A stretch of 64,000 nucleotides of DNA from Vombatus ursinus (GCF_900497805.2 NW_020954585.1:46155789-46219788); one strand, 5' to 3'; positions 9,251 to 19,289 are shown, counted from the first letter of the stretch. The notes: generated by a model not told the origin, from the letters alone. A program made the numbers and translations.

Positions 9251-9857
9251 TTTTTTCTTTTAAAATAGTATTTTATATGATTGTACATGTATAGCTTGTA
9301 TCAGATTGCATGCCATCTTGGAGAGGGGGTAGTGGAGGGAGGGGGAGAAAACTTAGAATTCAAAATCTTATAGAAGTGAATGATGAAAACTAAAAATGAA
9401 TAAATAAAATAAAAAAAGAATAAAATAGTATTTTTCCCAATTACATATAAAGTCAATTTTTAACATTCATTTTTTAAAAAAATTTGAGTTCCAATCATTT
9501 TCCCTCCTTCACCTACTCCCTCCTTAAGATGGTTAGCAATTTGATATAGGTTATTTATGTGCAATCACGTAAGACATACCTTTGTATCAGTCATGTTGTG
9601 AAAGAAGAAACAGACCAAAAGAAAAAAAAACCCAAAAAATAAAGTTAAAATAGTATGGTTGGATCTGCATTCAGACTCCATTAGTTTTCTCTGGATGTGG
9701 ACAGCATTTCCCATCATGAATCCTTTGGTATTGTCTTGGATTGTTGTGTTGCTGAGAATAGCTAAGTCTTTCATCGTTGATCATCATACAATGTTGCTGT
9801 TACCATGCACAATGTTATCCTGGTTCTGCTCACTTTTTTGCATCAGTTTTGCATCAG
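9251..9857 (-). mobile_element. L1 3' end, antisense, 5'-truncated, with target duplication
   Basis: CAGACTCCATTAGTTTTCTC, GGTATTGTCTTGGATTGTTG and CTGGTTCTGCTCACTTTTTT are inverted marsupial L1 3' landmarks. Flanks TGACTCACCATGATTCT (9234-9250) and TGACCCACCAAGATTCT (9858-9874) match at 15 of 17 bases. A second L1 is inserted in its 3' terminus. Confidence 0.85.
9275..9420 (+). mobile_element. Short L1 3' end nested in the antisense L1
   Basis: TATGATTGTACATGTATAGC, AGATTGCATGCCATCTTGG, GGAGGGAGGGGGAGAAAAC and an A-rich tail. It is flanked by perfect 14-base copies of TAAAATAGTATTTT (9261-9274 and 9421-9434), which belong to the host L1. Confidence 0.88.
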
Positions 9858-9929
9858 TGACCCACCAAGATTCTACCTACCTCCTCCTGGCAGAAAATTG
9901 ACAGATTTAGAAAGTAAAATAAGGCATGA

Positions 9930-10105
9930 ATTTTTGGACATGAATGATATGGGATTTTATTTTGCTTGACCATGCATATTTGTTAAGAGGTTTTGGTTTT
10001 CCTTTTCTTCTCTTTCAGTTTGGTGAGTGGAGAAGGAAGAGAATTAGATATCTGTTCATTAAAAAATAAAACTTAATTTAATTTTTAAAAAGAAAAAATA
10101 ATTTT
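9930..10105 (+). mobile_element. L1 3' UTR, other subfamily
   Basis: GGATTTTATTTTGCTTGACC, GCATATTTGTTAAGAGGTTT and GTTCATTAAAAAATAAAAC resemble a second marsupial L1 3' end, from recall. Confidence 0.6.
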
Positions 10106-10170
10106 AACAAGGTTCCCATTGATTGGAAAATGACTGAACCCTTGTGGAATATGAATGAATATTCAGGCTG
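10106..10170 (+). mobile_element. L1 fragment upstream of the 3' UTR
   Basis: TTCCCATTGATTGGAAAATG and GACTGAACCCTTGTGGAATATGAA correspond to L1 sequence that normally precedes the 3' UTR, so its position after 9930-10105 implies a separate insertion or rearrangement. Confidence 0.5.
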
Positions 10171-10679
10171 CCTGAATCTGGTCATGTGATGGGGTCATTT
10201 TAAGAACCTGTCCCAAAGTATCATAAGACCTGCCCTCACCATCCTTTGTCTAGGGTCAGTGTTACTTAACAGAGAACAAACAAGTCCCAAGGTCCCATTG
10301 TCTCTCCAAGAGATGTCCCAGGTATGAGACTTCCCTGTCCTGATTCTTCTCTGTGACTTCAAGCATAAAAGAAGAAAACACAGCTTGGCCACCTTCCCAG
10401 GAACTCTGGCCCAGGGTGGCAGACAGGGCCCTGCAGATAGGTGGGGAAAGGAGAAGGCATGAAGACATGAATGGCCAGGGAGGGGAAATAAGACCTCAAA
10501 AAGCTTCAGGAAGTTCTTTCTTTAGTTTTCAAAGAGAGAACAGACAGAGTACATTGTCCCAGGACAATGTCACAGGAAGTAAACGGAAACTGATGGTACA
10601 AGGATGACTTTGTCAGCTGGTAGAGGGTGTAGTGGCAGAAAGAGGGGCCTCCATAAAAAGAATTGATAAAGTAATAGAG
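10171..10679. other. Low-repeat interval
   Basis: No named repeat. It holds ACATTGTCCCAGGACAATGT at 10551-10570, 9-base inverted arms around CA. Confidence 0.4.
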
Positions 10680-10825
10680 CATAGGGTAATAAAAGGATAT
10701 TGGTCTGAATGTCAGGAAGCCTAGGTTCTCATCCTGCCTCTGCCCACCAACTTACAGTATCACTTTGGGCAAATTCCTTCTTTTTTCTGGTCCTTGGTTT
10801 CTTCCTTTTTTAAAAATGAAGCTAA
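10680..10825 (+). mobile_element. MIR-type CORE-SINE
   Basis: AGGAAGCCTAGGTTCTCATC, CTTTGGGCAAATTCCTTC and CTTGGTTTCTTCC, then directly joined to L1. Confidence 0.7.
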
Positions 10826-11437
10826 CAGTGCCGCTACTAGGTATATACACCAAGAAGATAAAAGAAAAATGAAGAAGATGCATATATATGAAAATATTTA
10901 TAACTCTTTTTGTGGTGGCAAAGAATTAGAAACCAAGGGGATGCCTGTCAGTTGGGGAATGGTTATACAAATTATGACATATGAATGTGATGGAATACTA
11001 ATATGTTGTAAGAAATAAAGGGAATAGTTTCAGTAGAACCTGGGAAGACCTATATGAACTAATATGAAGTAAAGTAAGTAAAATCAGCAGAATAGTCTTA
11101 TACAGTAACAGCAATATTGTAAAGGTAGTCAACAATTACTAATTTTGATTAACTCAATGATCTACCACAACTCCAAACGACTCATGATATAAGATGCAGT
11201 CTACCTCAAGGTAGAAAACTGATGGACTCAGTGTGCAGATTGAAGCATTTTTCCCTTTTCCTACTTTTCTTATTTCATTTTAAAAAAATTCAGAATGTGG
11301 CTAATGCGGAAATGTTTTGCGTGACTGTGTATGTATGATGAGTATCATATTTCTTGCCTTCTCATTGGGTCGGTGAGGGGTAGAGGGAGGGAGAGAATAT
11401 GGAACTGAAAAACAAATAATTTTTAATTTAAATTTTT
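10826..11437 (+). mobile_element. L1 3' end with ORF2 C-terminal remnant
   Basis: Translatable motif CDGILICCKK corresponds to the MEYY.AIKND region of L1 ORF2. TTTTTGTGGTGGCAAAGAAT, GAAGCATTTTTCCCTTTTCC and GGGAGGGAGAGAATATGGAA give the usual order to the tail; the reading frame is degraded. Confidence 0.88.
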
Positions 11438-11455
11438 TCTTAGAGATCATCAGAG

Positions 11456-11530
11456 CAGGGGTTCTTAACTTTATTTGTGCCACGGACCCCTTTGGCATGC
11501 TGCTGAAGCCTAGCCACCCCTTTCTCGGCA
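11456..11530 (+). mobile_element. hAT-type MITE, 5' fragment
   Basis: CAGGGGTTCTTAACTTTATT, GCCACGGACCCCTTTGGCAT and GCTGAAGCCTA match the beginning of the element at 12388. It is preceded by MIR-like CTTAGAGATCATCAGAG. Confidence 0.6.
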
Positions 11531-11596
11531 CTAAACCTTGGAATACACTGTGTCCATCAGGCCAGGCAATCAGGACAGCTTGAGTATCTACCAGTT

Positions 11597-11730
11597 GATT
11601 TTATTATATACTTAAAAGAAAAACAAGTGGTACATAATTGAAACCTGCAATTTTGGGTCCAGTTCTCTTTTTCTGTTCTGCTATGTACATGGAAATGCCC
11701 ATTCTATTCGGTGTTGGTTAAGTTCAAAAT
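11597..11730 (+). repeat. Unclassified dispersed repeat, second copy at 34601-34720
   Basis: ACTTAAAAGAAAAACAAGTG, GTACATAAT, TCTGCTATGTACATGGAAAT and GTGTTGGTTAAGTTC recur in the same order at 34.6 kb. Confidence 0.6.
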
Positions 11731-12025
11731 AAAAATTAACTTAGCAGATCTGGAGGGGAAAAAAATCACAGAATAACGATCCTATGACTCTTAAGTCCTC
11801 GCACCCTTTTCTTGTCTTCACTCTTTGCTCTTAGACCCTCTTTCCCTCCTCTTTCTTTGCCAAACAGAATCTAGCAATATTTTTCTGGGTGCTGACGGAG
11901 GCAGTATTTGTAAATTTCCTGTCCTGACTGGTACGAGCAAACCTGTCAGCCCAACAAGTACTCACAGCCAAGCCTGTTGGCTCAGGCAGCGCTCTGCTGG
12001 TTTGGCACCGCCTTGATACACGCCT

Positions 12026-12034
12026 CTGTGTGTG

Positions 12035-12065
<31 letters not shown>
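12026..12065 (+). repeat. (TG)n microsatellite
   Basis: About 20 TG units with one CG interruption. Confidence 0.97.
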
Positions 12066-12337
12066 TGGAGGGGGGCTGTCCCAACCCCAGCCCCAAGTGC
12101 AGCGCGTACTTTTCCTGAGGGAGGAGCAGGAAGTGACTTGGGGCATATTCCTGGGGGACATTGGACTGCTCTGCTTGAGAATGAAGATTCTCAGTGCCCC
12201 TTGGGTATCCTTTGCAGGCTCTTTTTGCCCATTTCTCAGGACATTTTATGGGATGTCGTGTCTCTTTCCTAGCTGTACCAATGGGACAGTTAGCGCTTTG
12301 TTTTTGGCCATCTGCCTCTCTGAGGTCCACGGGTCCA

Positions 12338-12625
12338 TAACCTCATAAAATTCTAGAGCTGAGGAGGGATATTAGAAGTCATCAGAGCAGAGGTTCTTAA
12401 CTTCTTTTCTGACATGGACCCTTTTGGCATTCTGGTGAAGACCTTTTTCTCAGAAAAATGTTTTTAAATGTGTGAAATAAAATATAGCTATCAAAATAAA
12501 AAGTTCAAAGGTTCCAGGTTAACAATCGCTGATTCTAGTCGAACTTCTTTGTTTGATAAAGGAGGAAACTGAGGCTCAGAGTATGCATAGCACCGAAGGT
12601 TACAAAGCTCACAGTTAGTGACACT
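12338..12625 (-). mobile_element. MIR-type CORE-SINE split by a hAT-type MITE
   Basis: TAAAATTCTAGAGCTGAGGA ends at GAAGTCATC. The MIR resumes at 12532 with TTCTAGTCGAACTTCTTTG and GAGGAAACTGAGGCTCAGAG. Confidence 0.8.
12388..12531 (+). mobile_element. hAT-type MITE inside a MIR
   Basis: Terminal inverted motif CAGAGGTTCTTAAC against GGTTAACAATCGCTG, with GACATGGACCCTTTTGGCA and TCTCAGAAAAATGTTTTTAA between them. The same family occurs at 11.5, 37.9 and 60.3 kb. Confidence 0.65.
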
Positions 12626-12627
12626 TC

Positions 12628-13305
12628 TACCTTCCCAGCATCTCTCATATATGCCCATGTGGTGCAGGATCTCATCACCTCATGCCTGGACTATTGCAAT
12701 AAGCCCACCTGATCTCCCTGCCCCAAGCATCTCCTCACCCCAGTCCATCCTCCACTCAGCTGTCAAAGAGTTCTTCAGAAGTACAGGTCTAACCATGTCA
12801 CCTCCTTACTCAATAAACTCTTGGGTTCCCCATTACCTCCGGGATCACATACCAAATCCTTGGCATCTGAAGCCCTTCACACGCTGGGCCCTCCAGACTT
12901 TCCCAGTCTTCCCCTCCACCCACTGTATGATCCAGTGATGTTGCCTTCCTTGCTGCTCCTATAGAGGCCACCCCACCTCCCAACCCTGGGCCTTTTCTCT
13001 GGCTGTCCCTCATGCCTAGCGTGTCCCCTCTCCTCACCTAGCTTCCTTCAAGCCTCAGCTCAAATCCAACCTTTTGTGAGTGGCCTTTCCTGGTCCCCTG
13101 ACTGTTAGTGCCTTCCCTTCTGTGAGTATCTCCCATTTGCACTGTATGTGTCCTATATATAGGTGGTGGATGGCATGTTCGCCTCCACCACTAGAAAGTG
13201 AGCTCCTTAAGGGGGGGACTGTGTTTTTGCCTTTCTTTGTATTCCCAGCACTTAGCACGGTGCCTGGCACATAGTCACTGCTTAATTAATGTTTGTTGAC
13301 TGACT
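12628..13305 (+). mobile_element. L2 LINE, ORF2 C-terminal part and 3' UTR
   Basis: CATCACCTCATGCCTGGACT, the conserved C-terminal RT-region reading (LDYCN-like, then QSILHSAVKEFFRS), TTGTATTCCCAGCACTTAG and GTGCCTGGCACATAG leading to AATTAATGTTTGTTGACTGA. It extends to the natural 3' end, with frame breaks. Confidence 0.92.
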
Positions 13306-13557
13306 CAGAGTGAATACATTCCGGTTTTCTTGGCTCCTCATTTAATGTTCTTTCCTTTGGCTGGTTAGTTCAGTTGTTTGGAGTGTGGGCCTAAAAATGC
13401 CATGGTTGTAGGCCTTATATCTGTATACCTTAACTCCAACCCTATCTGCTGAATTCCTCCCTATCATGTAAGGCTCAGCTTAGATCCTACCTCTTCCAAG
13501 AAGCTTTCCCTAGTCCTACCAGGGGATAATGACTTCCCCACCTCTGACCTATATAGA

Positions 13558-13563
<6 letters not shown>

Positions 13564-13643
<80 letters not shown>

Positions 13644-13675
13644 TTCCTTTCTTCCTTTCTTTCTTTCTTTCTTTC
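13564..13675 (+). repeat. (CTTT)n microsatellite from a SINE A-tail
   Basis: About 28 TTTC units with a few TTCC variants, directly attached to the 3' (inverted) end of the next SINE. Confidence 0.95.
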
Positions 13676-13810
13676 TCAATCAGGGTTAAGTGACTTGCCC
13701 AGGGTCACACAGATAGTAAGTGTCAAGTGTTTGGTCTGAGGCCGGATTTGAACTCAGGTCCTCCTGACTTCAGGGCTGGTGCTCTATCCACTGTGCCACC
13801 TAGCTGCCCC
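13676..13810 (-). mobile_element. Short young CORE-SINE (WSINE1-like)
   Basis: AGGGTTAAGTGACTTGCCCA, GAGGCCGGATTTGAACTCAG and GTGCCACCTAGCTGCCCC. No RTE-like tail; the A-tail has become the CTTT repeat. Confidence 0.92.
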
Positions 13811-13871
13811 TCTGCAACTTTCTAATTGTGGTTTTGTGCTATAATTATTTGTATGTGTCATATTCCCTAGA

Positions 13872-14111
13872 GGGGCAACTAGGGGCACAGTGTTTAGAGC
13901 ACTGGGCCTAGAGTCAGGAAAATGAGAGTTTCTGAGTTCAGACCCTGCCTCTGATACTTACTAGCTGTGTGACCCTGGGCATGTCTCTTCGCCCTGTTTG
14001 CCTCAGTTTCCTCATCTGTAAAATGAGCTGGAGAAGGAAATGGCAAACCACTGCAGTGTCTTTGCCAAGAAAACCGCAAATGGAATCGTAAAGAGTCAAC
14101 TGAACAACAAC
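13872..14111 (+). mobile_element. Mar1-type CORE-SINE, near full length
   Basis: GGGGCAACTAGGGGCACAG through GAGTCAACTGAACAACAAC. Confidence 0.9.
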
Positions 14112-14213
14112 CTATTCCGTATAAGACTTTAAGCTCAAAACAGCCAAGGAAAGTTAATTAAATTAAACACAGTGTTTCTATGTGTGTACCGCTTTACCAG
14201 AAGCTAAGGGAGG

Positions 14214-14455
14214 TACAGCTGATTGACCTAGTGGTTGGAGTCCTGCACTTGTAGTGAGGAAGACCTGAGTTCAAATCCTGTGTGACTCTAGGTGAGTCAT
14301 TTGACCTCTCTGGGCCTCAGCTTCCTCATCTGGAAAATGGGATAATAATAGCACCTACCTTACATAGTTGTCACGAGGATAAAATAGATAACACATGCAA
14401 AGTGTTCTGCAAACCTTAAAGCACTACATAGATGCTCGCTATTACTATTACAAAA
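14214..14455 (+). mobile_element. MIR-type CORE-SINE, near full length
   Basis: GAAGACCTGAGTTCAAATCC, CCTCATCTGGAAAATGGGA and the tail CAAACCTTAAAGCACTACAT, GATGCTCGCTATTACTATTA. Part of the region before GTGTGACTC is missing. Confidence 0.88.
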
Positions 14456-14459
14456 GTTC

Positions 14460-15305
14460 ATAAGAATAAATACTTGTTTCCTTTCCTTCTTTCCCCTTCC
14501 TTCATAGAGCTAAAGACTGGTAAAGGTAAAAACTATCTATAATAAAATATTCTATTTATAATGGGCAATCATGGAAAGAGCCTATACTAAAAGAATCCTC
14601 ACAGCTCCAAATGGGTTTCTGTGAATGGAATAGAAGAGTAGGGTGGAGGTATGTTGGGAAAATCCAGAGGAGACCTTTCATGTAGGGGAGTCCATGAAAG
14701 GCATGGAGGACAACCAGGGGAAGGCAAATCCTGCTGCGTGAATGCAGAGAAGTCCCAAGGCCAAGCTGGGACTCTGCTGAGAGATGGAGAGAAGAGAGGG
14801 TGTAGGAGTGATGACTGGCATGCAGATATGGGATTCAAGCCCACTTGTGCAGCAGAAGGCACTGAACGTGGAGCTGCAAGAGGTCCACAATTGTGCTTAA
14901 GGAGTGGTGATGCCTCTAATTGGAGCTGTGAGTAAGGAGGGCTTGTGGCCTAACCTCGGAGATCAGGGAAGGAAATGGAGCTCACCAGATAGGGAGTTTA
15001 ACGATCCCCTTCTCTGTTCTCTACCACCTTTAATAAACCTGTTCTATGTTTAACATCCTGGTTAACCTGATGCTTTCAGGGGATTGAAGTACTCAAAGAG
15101 AAAGACCCAAGCCAGAACCTGATGTTCTCTGGAGTAACCTTAGGTGGGAATATGAGCCATAGAAATTATTATTAGAGAGAATCCTCAGACAGTGAACCTG
15201 AGTCATCTTTCTGAGTTCAGATTCTGACATTCAGGTTATGCAATGTGAATGCATCAGAGAGTTATAGAAAACATGCTATGTGAAATTCAAGAAAGAAAGT
15301 TTTTA
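14460..15305. other. Unclassified interval; possible old LTR-derived sequence
   Basis: No SINE or LINE landmark. CACCTTTAATAAACCTGTTC near 15030 has the look of a polyadenylation region, as in long terminal repeats, but no paired ends were found. Confidence 0.25.
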
Positions 15306-15309
15306 CTGA

Positions 15310-15800
15310 GTAAGAGGATTGTATAAGAGGTGTGGCAATTGAATGGAGCTCAAGGAAGGGAAAGAAATTTAGCAAAGAATGGGAGGAATGCCATTTTAGG
15401 CATAAGGAGAGCAAGGACAGTGGAAGACATCAGCTGTTCTACGCTCTAATCAGTCCCATCAGACTGGAGCATAATTTGTGTGTAGCAAAGTAAGATGAGA
15501 TAAGCTTAGAGAGATAGAGTGGATGCTGTATGGCAGAGGGCCTTGAATGCCAGGCAAAGGCGTTTGGATTTCATTTGGTAGTATGAGATTTTTGAGAAGT
15601 GACATAATCATACCTGTTCATGAAGAATGGATTGGAATAGGGAGAAGGCAGATGACTTCAGTAGTCTAGAAAGGTGTGAATTCGGAACTATAGTGGACTA
15701 GTAGTGGGAGTAGAGAGGAAAAGATGGTTGGGATACAAGTGCAGAGATAGAATCAACAGGATTTGGTAATCGATTACATATGAGAGCAGAGAGAGAGAAA
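15310..15800 (-). mobile_element. Older L2, internal part, antisense
   Basis: GGGAGGAATGCCATTTTAGG, AGGGCCTTGAATGCCAGGCA, GGATTTCATTTGGTAGTATG and TCAACAGGATTTGGTAATCG follow antisense L2 order. It abuts a younger L2 in the same orientation. Confidence 0.65.
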
Positions 15801-15807
15801 GGAAGAG

Positions 15808-17165
15808 TTAGTCAGTCAACAAGCACTTACTAAATGCCTTCTACATACCAAACAGTGTGCTAAGAGCTGAGGATACAAAGAAAGGCAAAAATCAGTCCGT
15901 ATTGTCAAGGAGCTCACAGTCTTTGGGGGAGACACATGCCAACACCTAGCTACAAATAAGCTATATCCAAGATAAATTAGAGATAGTCTCATGGGGAAGG
16001 CACCAAGAATAAGGAGGCCTTTTGCAGAAGGTGAGACTTTGGTTGACATTTAAAGGAAGGTAGGAATGAAGAGGGAGAGAATTCCAGACATGGGGACCAG
16101 CCAGTGAAAATGCCTCCGGTTGGAAGATGGAGTGATTTGTGTGTGGAAGAGTTAGGAAGCCAGTAGTTAGGTGAGTAAGGTATAATTCTGGAAAGGGAGG
16201 AAGGGCCCAGGTCCAAGTAAGGGCTTTCAAAGTCCAACAGGATTTTCTATTTGATCCTTGAAAAAACAGGTAGCTACTGAAGTTTATTGCATAAGGAGGT
16301 GATGTAGCCAGACCTCTGTTTAAGGATAATCAGTTTGGCAGGTGAACAGAGGTTGAATTAGAGTGGAGAGAGATTTGAGATGGCAAACCCACCAGAAGGC
16401 TATTGCAGAAGTCTAGGTCTGAGCTGATGAGGGCCTACACCAAGATGATAGTGGTATCCGAGGAGAGAAGGGAGAGTGGAAATGACAAGACTTAGCAATA
16501 GGCATAACATGGGGGTGGGGGAAGATGAGAGAGAGTGAGGAGTGGCATCTAGCGTAGTATCTAGGTTGCAAGTCTAAGTGACTGGGAGGATGGTGGTAGC
16601 TTCAGCAGTAACAGGAAGGCTGGAAGATTGGAGGATCTGGAAGCAAAGATCATTAGTTCAGTTCTGGACGTGTTGGGTTTAAGAGTCTACAGGACATTGA
16701 ATTTGAGATGGAAATATGAGACTGGAGGTCAGAAGAGAGGCTAGGGATGGACAAATAGATCTGAGAAACTTCTGCATTGATGACAGCTGAATCTGTGGGA
16801 GCTGATGAGATCACCGAGTGAATTAGCATAGAAGAAGAAGAGGGCACTGGACTTTGGGAGACACCCACGGTGAACAGCTGTGACCTGACTGAAGATGGCC
16901 CAGAGGAGACTGAGAGGGAGCAGTTGGCCAGGAAGGAGGAGAAATGAGGGAAGACAGAGCCGCAAAAACCTAGAGAGAAGAATCTAGAAAAATAAAGGGA
17001 TCTACAGTGTCAACAGCTGCAGAGAGGTCAAGAAGGATGAGGATCCAGAAAAAGATGTTAGATTTTGTAATCACAAGATCACCGATACCTTTGGGCAGAG
17101 CAGTTTCAGTTGAATGACAACATCTGGAGCCAGACTGCAAAGAGTTAACAAGAAAGCAAAGGAAG
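15808..17165 (-). mobile_element. Long L2 LINE copy (about 1.35 kb), antisense
   Basis: Starts with the inverted 3' end (AGTCAGTCAACAAGCACTTA) and runs through the ORF2 3' region to about 17165. The antisense reading gives AGPHVWNSLPLHSYL and SFKCQPKSHLLQKA, matching the L2 C-terminal WNSLPLHL...SQLKSHLLQ motif. Further in, GATCACCGAGTGAATTAG, GAGACACCCACGGTGAACAG and GCAGAGAGGTCAAGAAGGATG are L2 landmarks. Confidence 0.92.
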
Positions 17166-17292
17166 ATAATGATAGCAACTAGGGCGACCGGATTGTTGGT
17201 GGTGGCACAGATAGGAATTGGGAAGTCAGAAGGAGGAGCGGGTTGGGGAGGAAAAATAAGGTTGGTTTGGGATGTGTTTCATTTAAGGTTCT

Positions 17293-17425
17293 GGACACAC
17301 AAGAAGCTTTTAATAAGTGTTTGCAGAACGGAGTTGAGTTCAATTTCAGCAATGCTCCCCCGTCTTCTCCATAAAAGGGAGCAAGGGAGTAACAATAAAA
17401 GGAAAGAAGAATTCTGAGTTGGTGC
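17293..17425 (+). repeat. Segment homologous to 9091-9225
   Basis: CACACAAGAAGCTTTTAATA, GTTGAGTTCAATTTCAGCAA, CCCCGTCTTCTCCATAAAAG and GGAAAGAAGAATTCT, in the order of the 9.1-kb copy. Confidence 0.55.
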
Positions 17426-17429
17426 TCAT

Positions 17430-17560
17430 TGACTGGGGAATGACTAAATTTCTTGTGGTGTCTGAGCATCACATAGCAAGAAATGAGAACTATGTGGAAT
17501 TCAAAGAAAAATGGGAAGATGTGTGGAGTTGATACTGAGAAGAATAGGCAGAACCAGCGT
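17430..17560 (+). mobile_element. L1 fragment near the ORF2 end
   Basis: CTCATTGACTGGGGAATGAC, TTCTTGTGGTGTCTGAGCAT, AATGAGAACTATGTGGAATT and AGAATAGGCAGAACCAGCG align with L1 sequence before its 3' UTR; both ends are truncated. Confidence 0.7.
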
Positions 17561-17639
17561 AGGAACCTTGTAGTCCCCCGCTCTACTAAGTGAAAACACC
17601 AGCGAAGCTCACATCCTCTCAGTTTCCTCGATAACTTAA

Positions 17640-18060
17640 GGCCTTCAGAAAAGGCCAAAAGCCCCGTGCCCCACTGGTGGTGTTTGAATATCCACTAGCT
17701 CTCCAAATCACCAGGCATTCCCAGCTCACTGCAGCATGAGTCAGCTTGACCTGCAGCCCATGTCCAGACTCCTTGTTCCTTCCTCGAGGTCTGGCGCTTC
17801 TCGACTCAGATAAGAACCCTGCAAAAACCCACTGGGCTTTATTGCTTTTGTCGCTCCCTTTACACCAGGTTTTTCATTGGAACATGACCTGTTTCCATCC
17901 TTCCTGACTGCCCCTTCAGTTGTGAATAGTTTCCCTCCATAAAGCTGGCTTGCTATATTTTCTGCCGACTCTCATCTTGCCCTGTGTTTCCTTCTTCCGT
18001 ACTCAACCTTCTCCTGGTATGGCACCCTAGAATCCTAAATCTCATTCAAATTACATCAAG
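17640..18060. other. Repeat-free block with AP-1/NF-E2-like and GATA-like motifs
   Basis: ATGAGTCAGCT (TGAGTCA core 17737-17743) and AGATAAG (17808-17814) lie 65 bases apart in single-copy-looking sequence. Such short motifs are frequent by chance, so this is only a candidate regulatory block. Confidence 0.25.
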
Positions 18061-18075
18061 ATAACCGGGGAAGGC

Positions 18076-18306
18076 AGCACCTACTATGTGTCAGCGCTCT
18101 TTACAAATATTATCTCATTTCATTCTCACAATAACTCTTGGAGGTAAATGTTATCCCCATTTTACAGATGAGGAAACTGAGGCAAACAGAGGTTAAAATG
18201 ACAAGCCCAGGATCACATAGCTCGTAAGTATCTGAGGTTGCATTTGAACTGAAGCCTTCTTGATTCCAGGCTCAGCACTCAAATCACCTTGATACCAGCT
18301 GCCTCT
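18076..18306 (-). mobile_element. MIR-type CORE-SINE, near full length
   Basis: CACCTACTATGTGTCAGCGC, TTACAAATATTATCTCATTT and ATTTTACAGATGAGGAAACT through GATACCAGCTGCCTC. Confidence 0.88.
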
Positions 18307-19005
18307 AAGTTAACAGTCATTGAAGTCATCACTGAAAATCGATAGCAATAAAGAAATGAATAAAACATTTTTTAAAAATAGAAATGTATATGACAGGGAA
18401 GGAAAAAAATTCTGCAGTTACTGAAGATTTCAATGTGTCTACATACACCAAGGATTCTTAGTAAAAACTTTGACTTCTGACCACAAATTTTGAATAATAA
18501 CATCAAAGAATGTCTGAGAGAAACTCAACAAATGATGGGTGTTAAGTTACAGACAAAATAAAGGCCTAATAGTTGCTATTTTAAACATGGGTGACTCTTG
18601 GCCCCTCCCTGTCTCTATCCCTCCATAAATGGACAAGTATATCTAGTGTGTTTTTGTTGTTTTTTGGCGGGTGGAAGTGGGGAGGGCAGTCTGCCTATGG
18701 AGGGGCCACAGTGTAAACACATATGTGTGGGAGTGGGCCTTGAAAGAGATTCCAGCCCTATCTTGTGAAATCCTAGACTGAGCCTGAGATGCCAGACCTA
18801 CCTGCTTGTTTTCCTAACCAAGAAGGAAAGGCTTGCTTGCTGAGTCTAGCCTATTTAATAAATAATGATCATTCTCTTTCCCCAAAGCATGCCAAAAGTG
18901 CTTTATCATTCATGGAGGTGTTCCTGAACTCCAGATTCCCCTACCAAGATAGAGGCTTCCAGCACTGACCCAAGGAATGGATGGCCTGAGTAGTAGCCAT
19001 CAAAG
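18307..19005. other. Low-repeat interval
   Basis: 18310-18600 is A-rich, high-complexity, without repeat landmarks; the rest, to 19005, has no recognised element. No exon supported. Confidence 0.35.
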
Positions 19006-19066
19006 GCTTAGCACAGTGCCTGGCACATAGTAGGTGTTTCATAAATATTTATTGACTAACTGACAG
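19006..19066 (+). mobile_element. L2 terminal fragment
   Basis: GCTTAGCACAGTGCCTGGCA, GTAGGTGTTTCATAAATATT and TATTGACTAACTGACA: about 60 bases of the L2 3' end only. Confidence 0.8.
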
Positions 19067-19077
19067 ATCACAGGACC

Positions 19078-19270
19078 AAAAGCTGAGTGTCATGGATCTA
19101 GTGGTAGAGTACCTGGGCTCTTATCCTGGGTCTGCTTATTTACTCTTATGTGACCTTGGACAAGTCATTTTACTTTTCTGGGCCTCAATTTCCCCATCTG
19201 TAAAATGAAGGATTTGGACCAGATGATCTCTGAGGATTCCTTCCACCCCCAAATCTGTAATCCTGTGACT
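19078..19270 (+). mobile_element. MIR-type CORE-SINE
   Basis: TGTGACCTTGGACAAGTCAT, CCCATCTGTAAAATGAAGGA and GGACCAGATGATCTCTGAGG. Confidence 0.85.
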
Positions 19271-19289
19271 ACGTTAGCTGAGTGTGGAC

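Larger units (their letters stand above)
13430..14150 (+). mobile_element. Old L2-like tail split by two SINEs
   Basis: CTACCTCTTCCAAGAAGCTT and CTGACCTATATAGAACTTAC are L2-like. The thread appears to resume between the SINEs (GTATGTGTCATATTCCC) and after them (GTATAAGACTTTAAGCTC). Confidence 0.45.

Noticed and set aside
9659-9901. 80-codon open frame
   Set aside because: Antisense to an L1 3' end; a chance frame.
13676-13810. tRNA gene-like sequence in the SINE heads
   Set aside because: The GGCAGCTAGGTGG...GAGTTCAAATCC heads are tRNA-derived SINE promoters with A/B-box remnants, not foldable tRNA genes; the same holds for every SINE listed.
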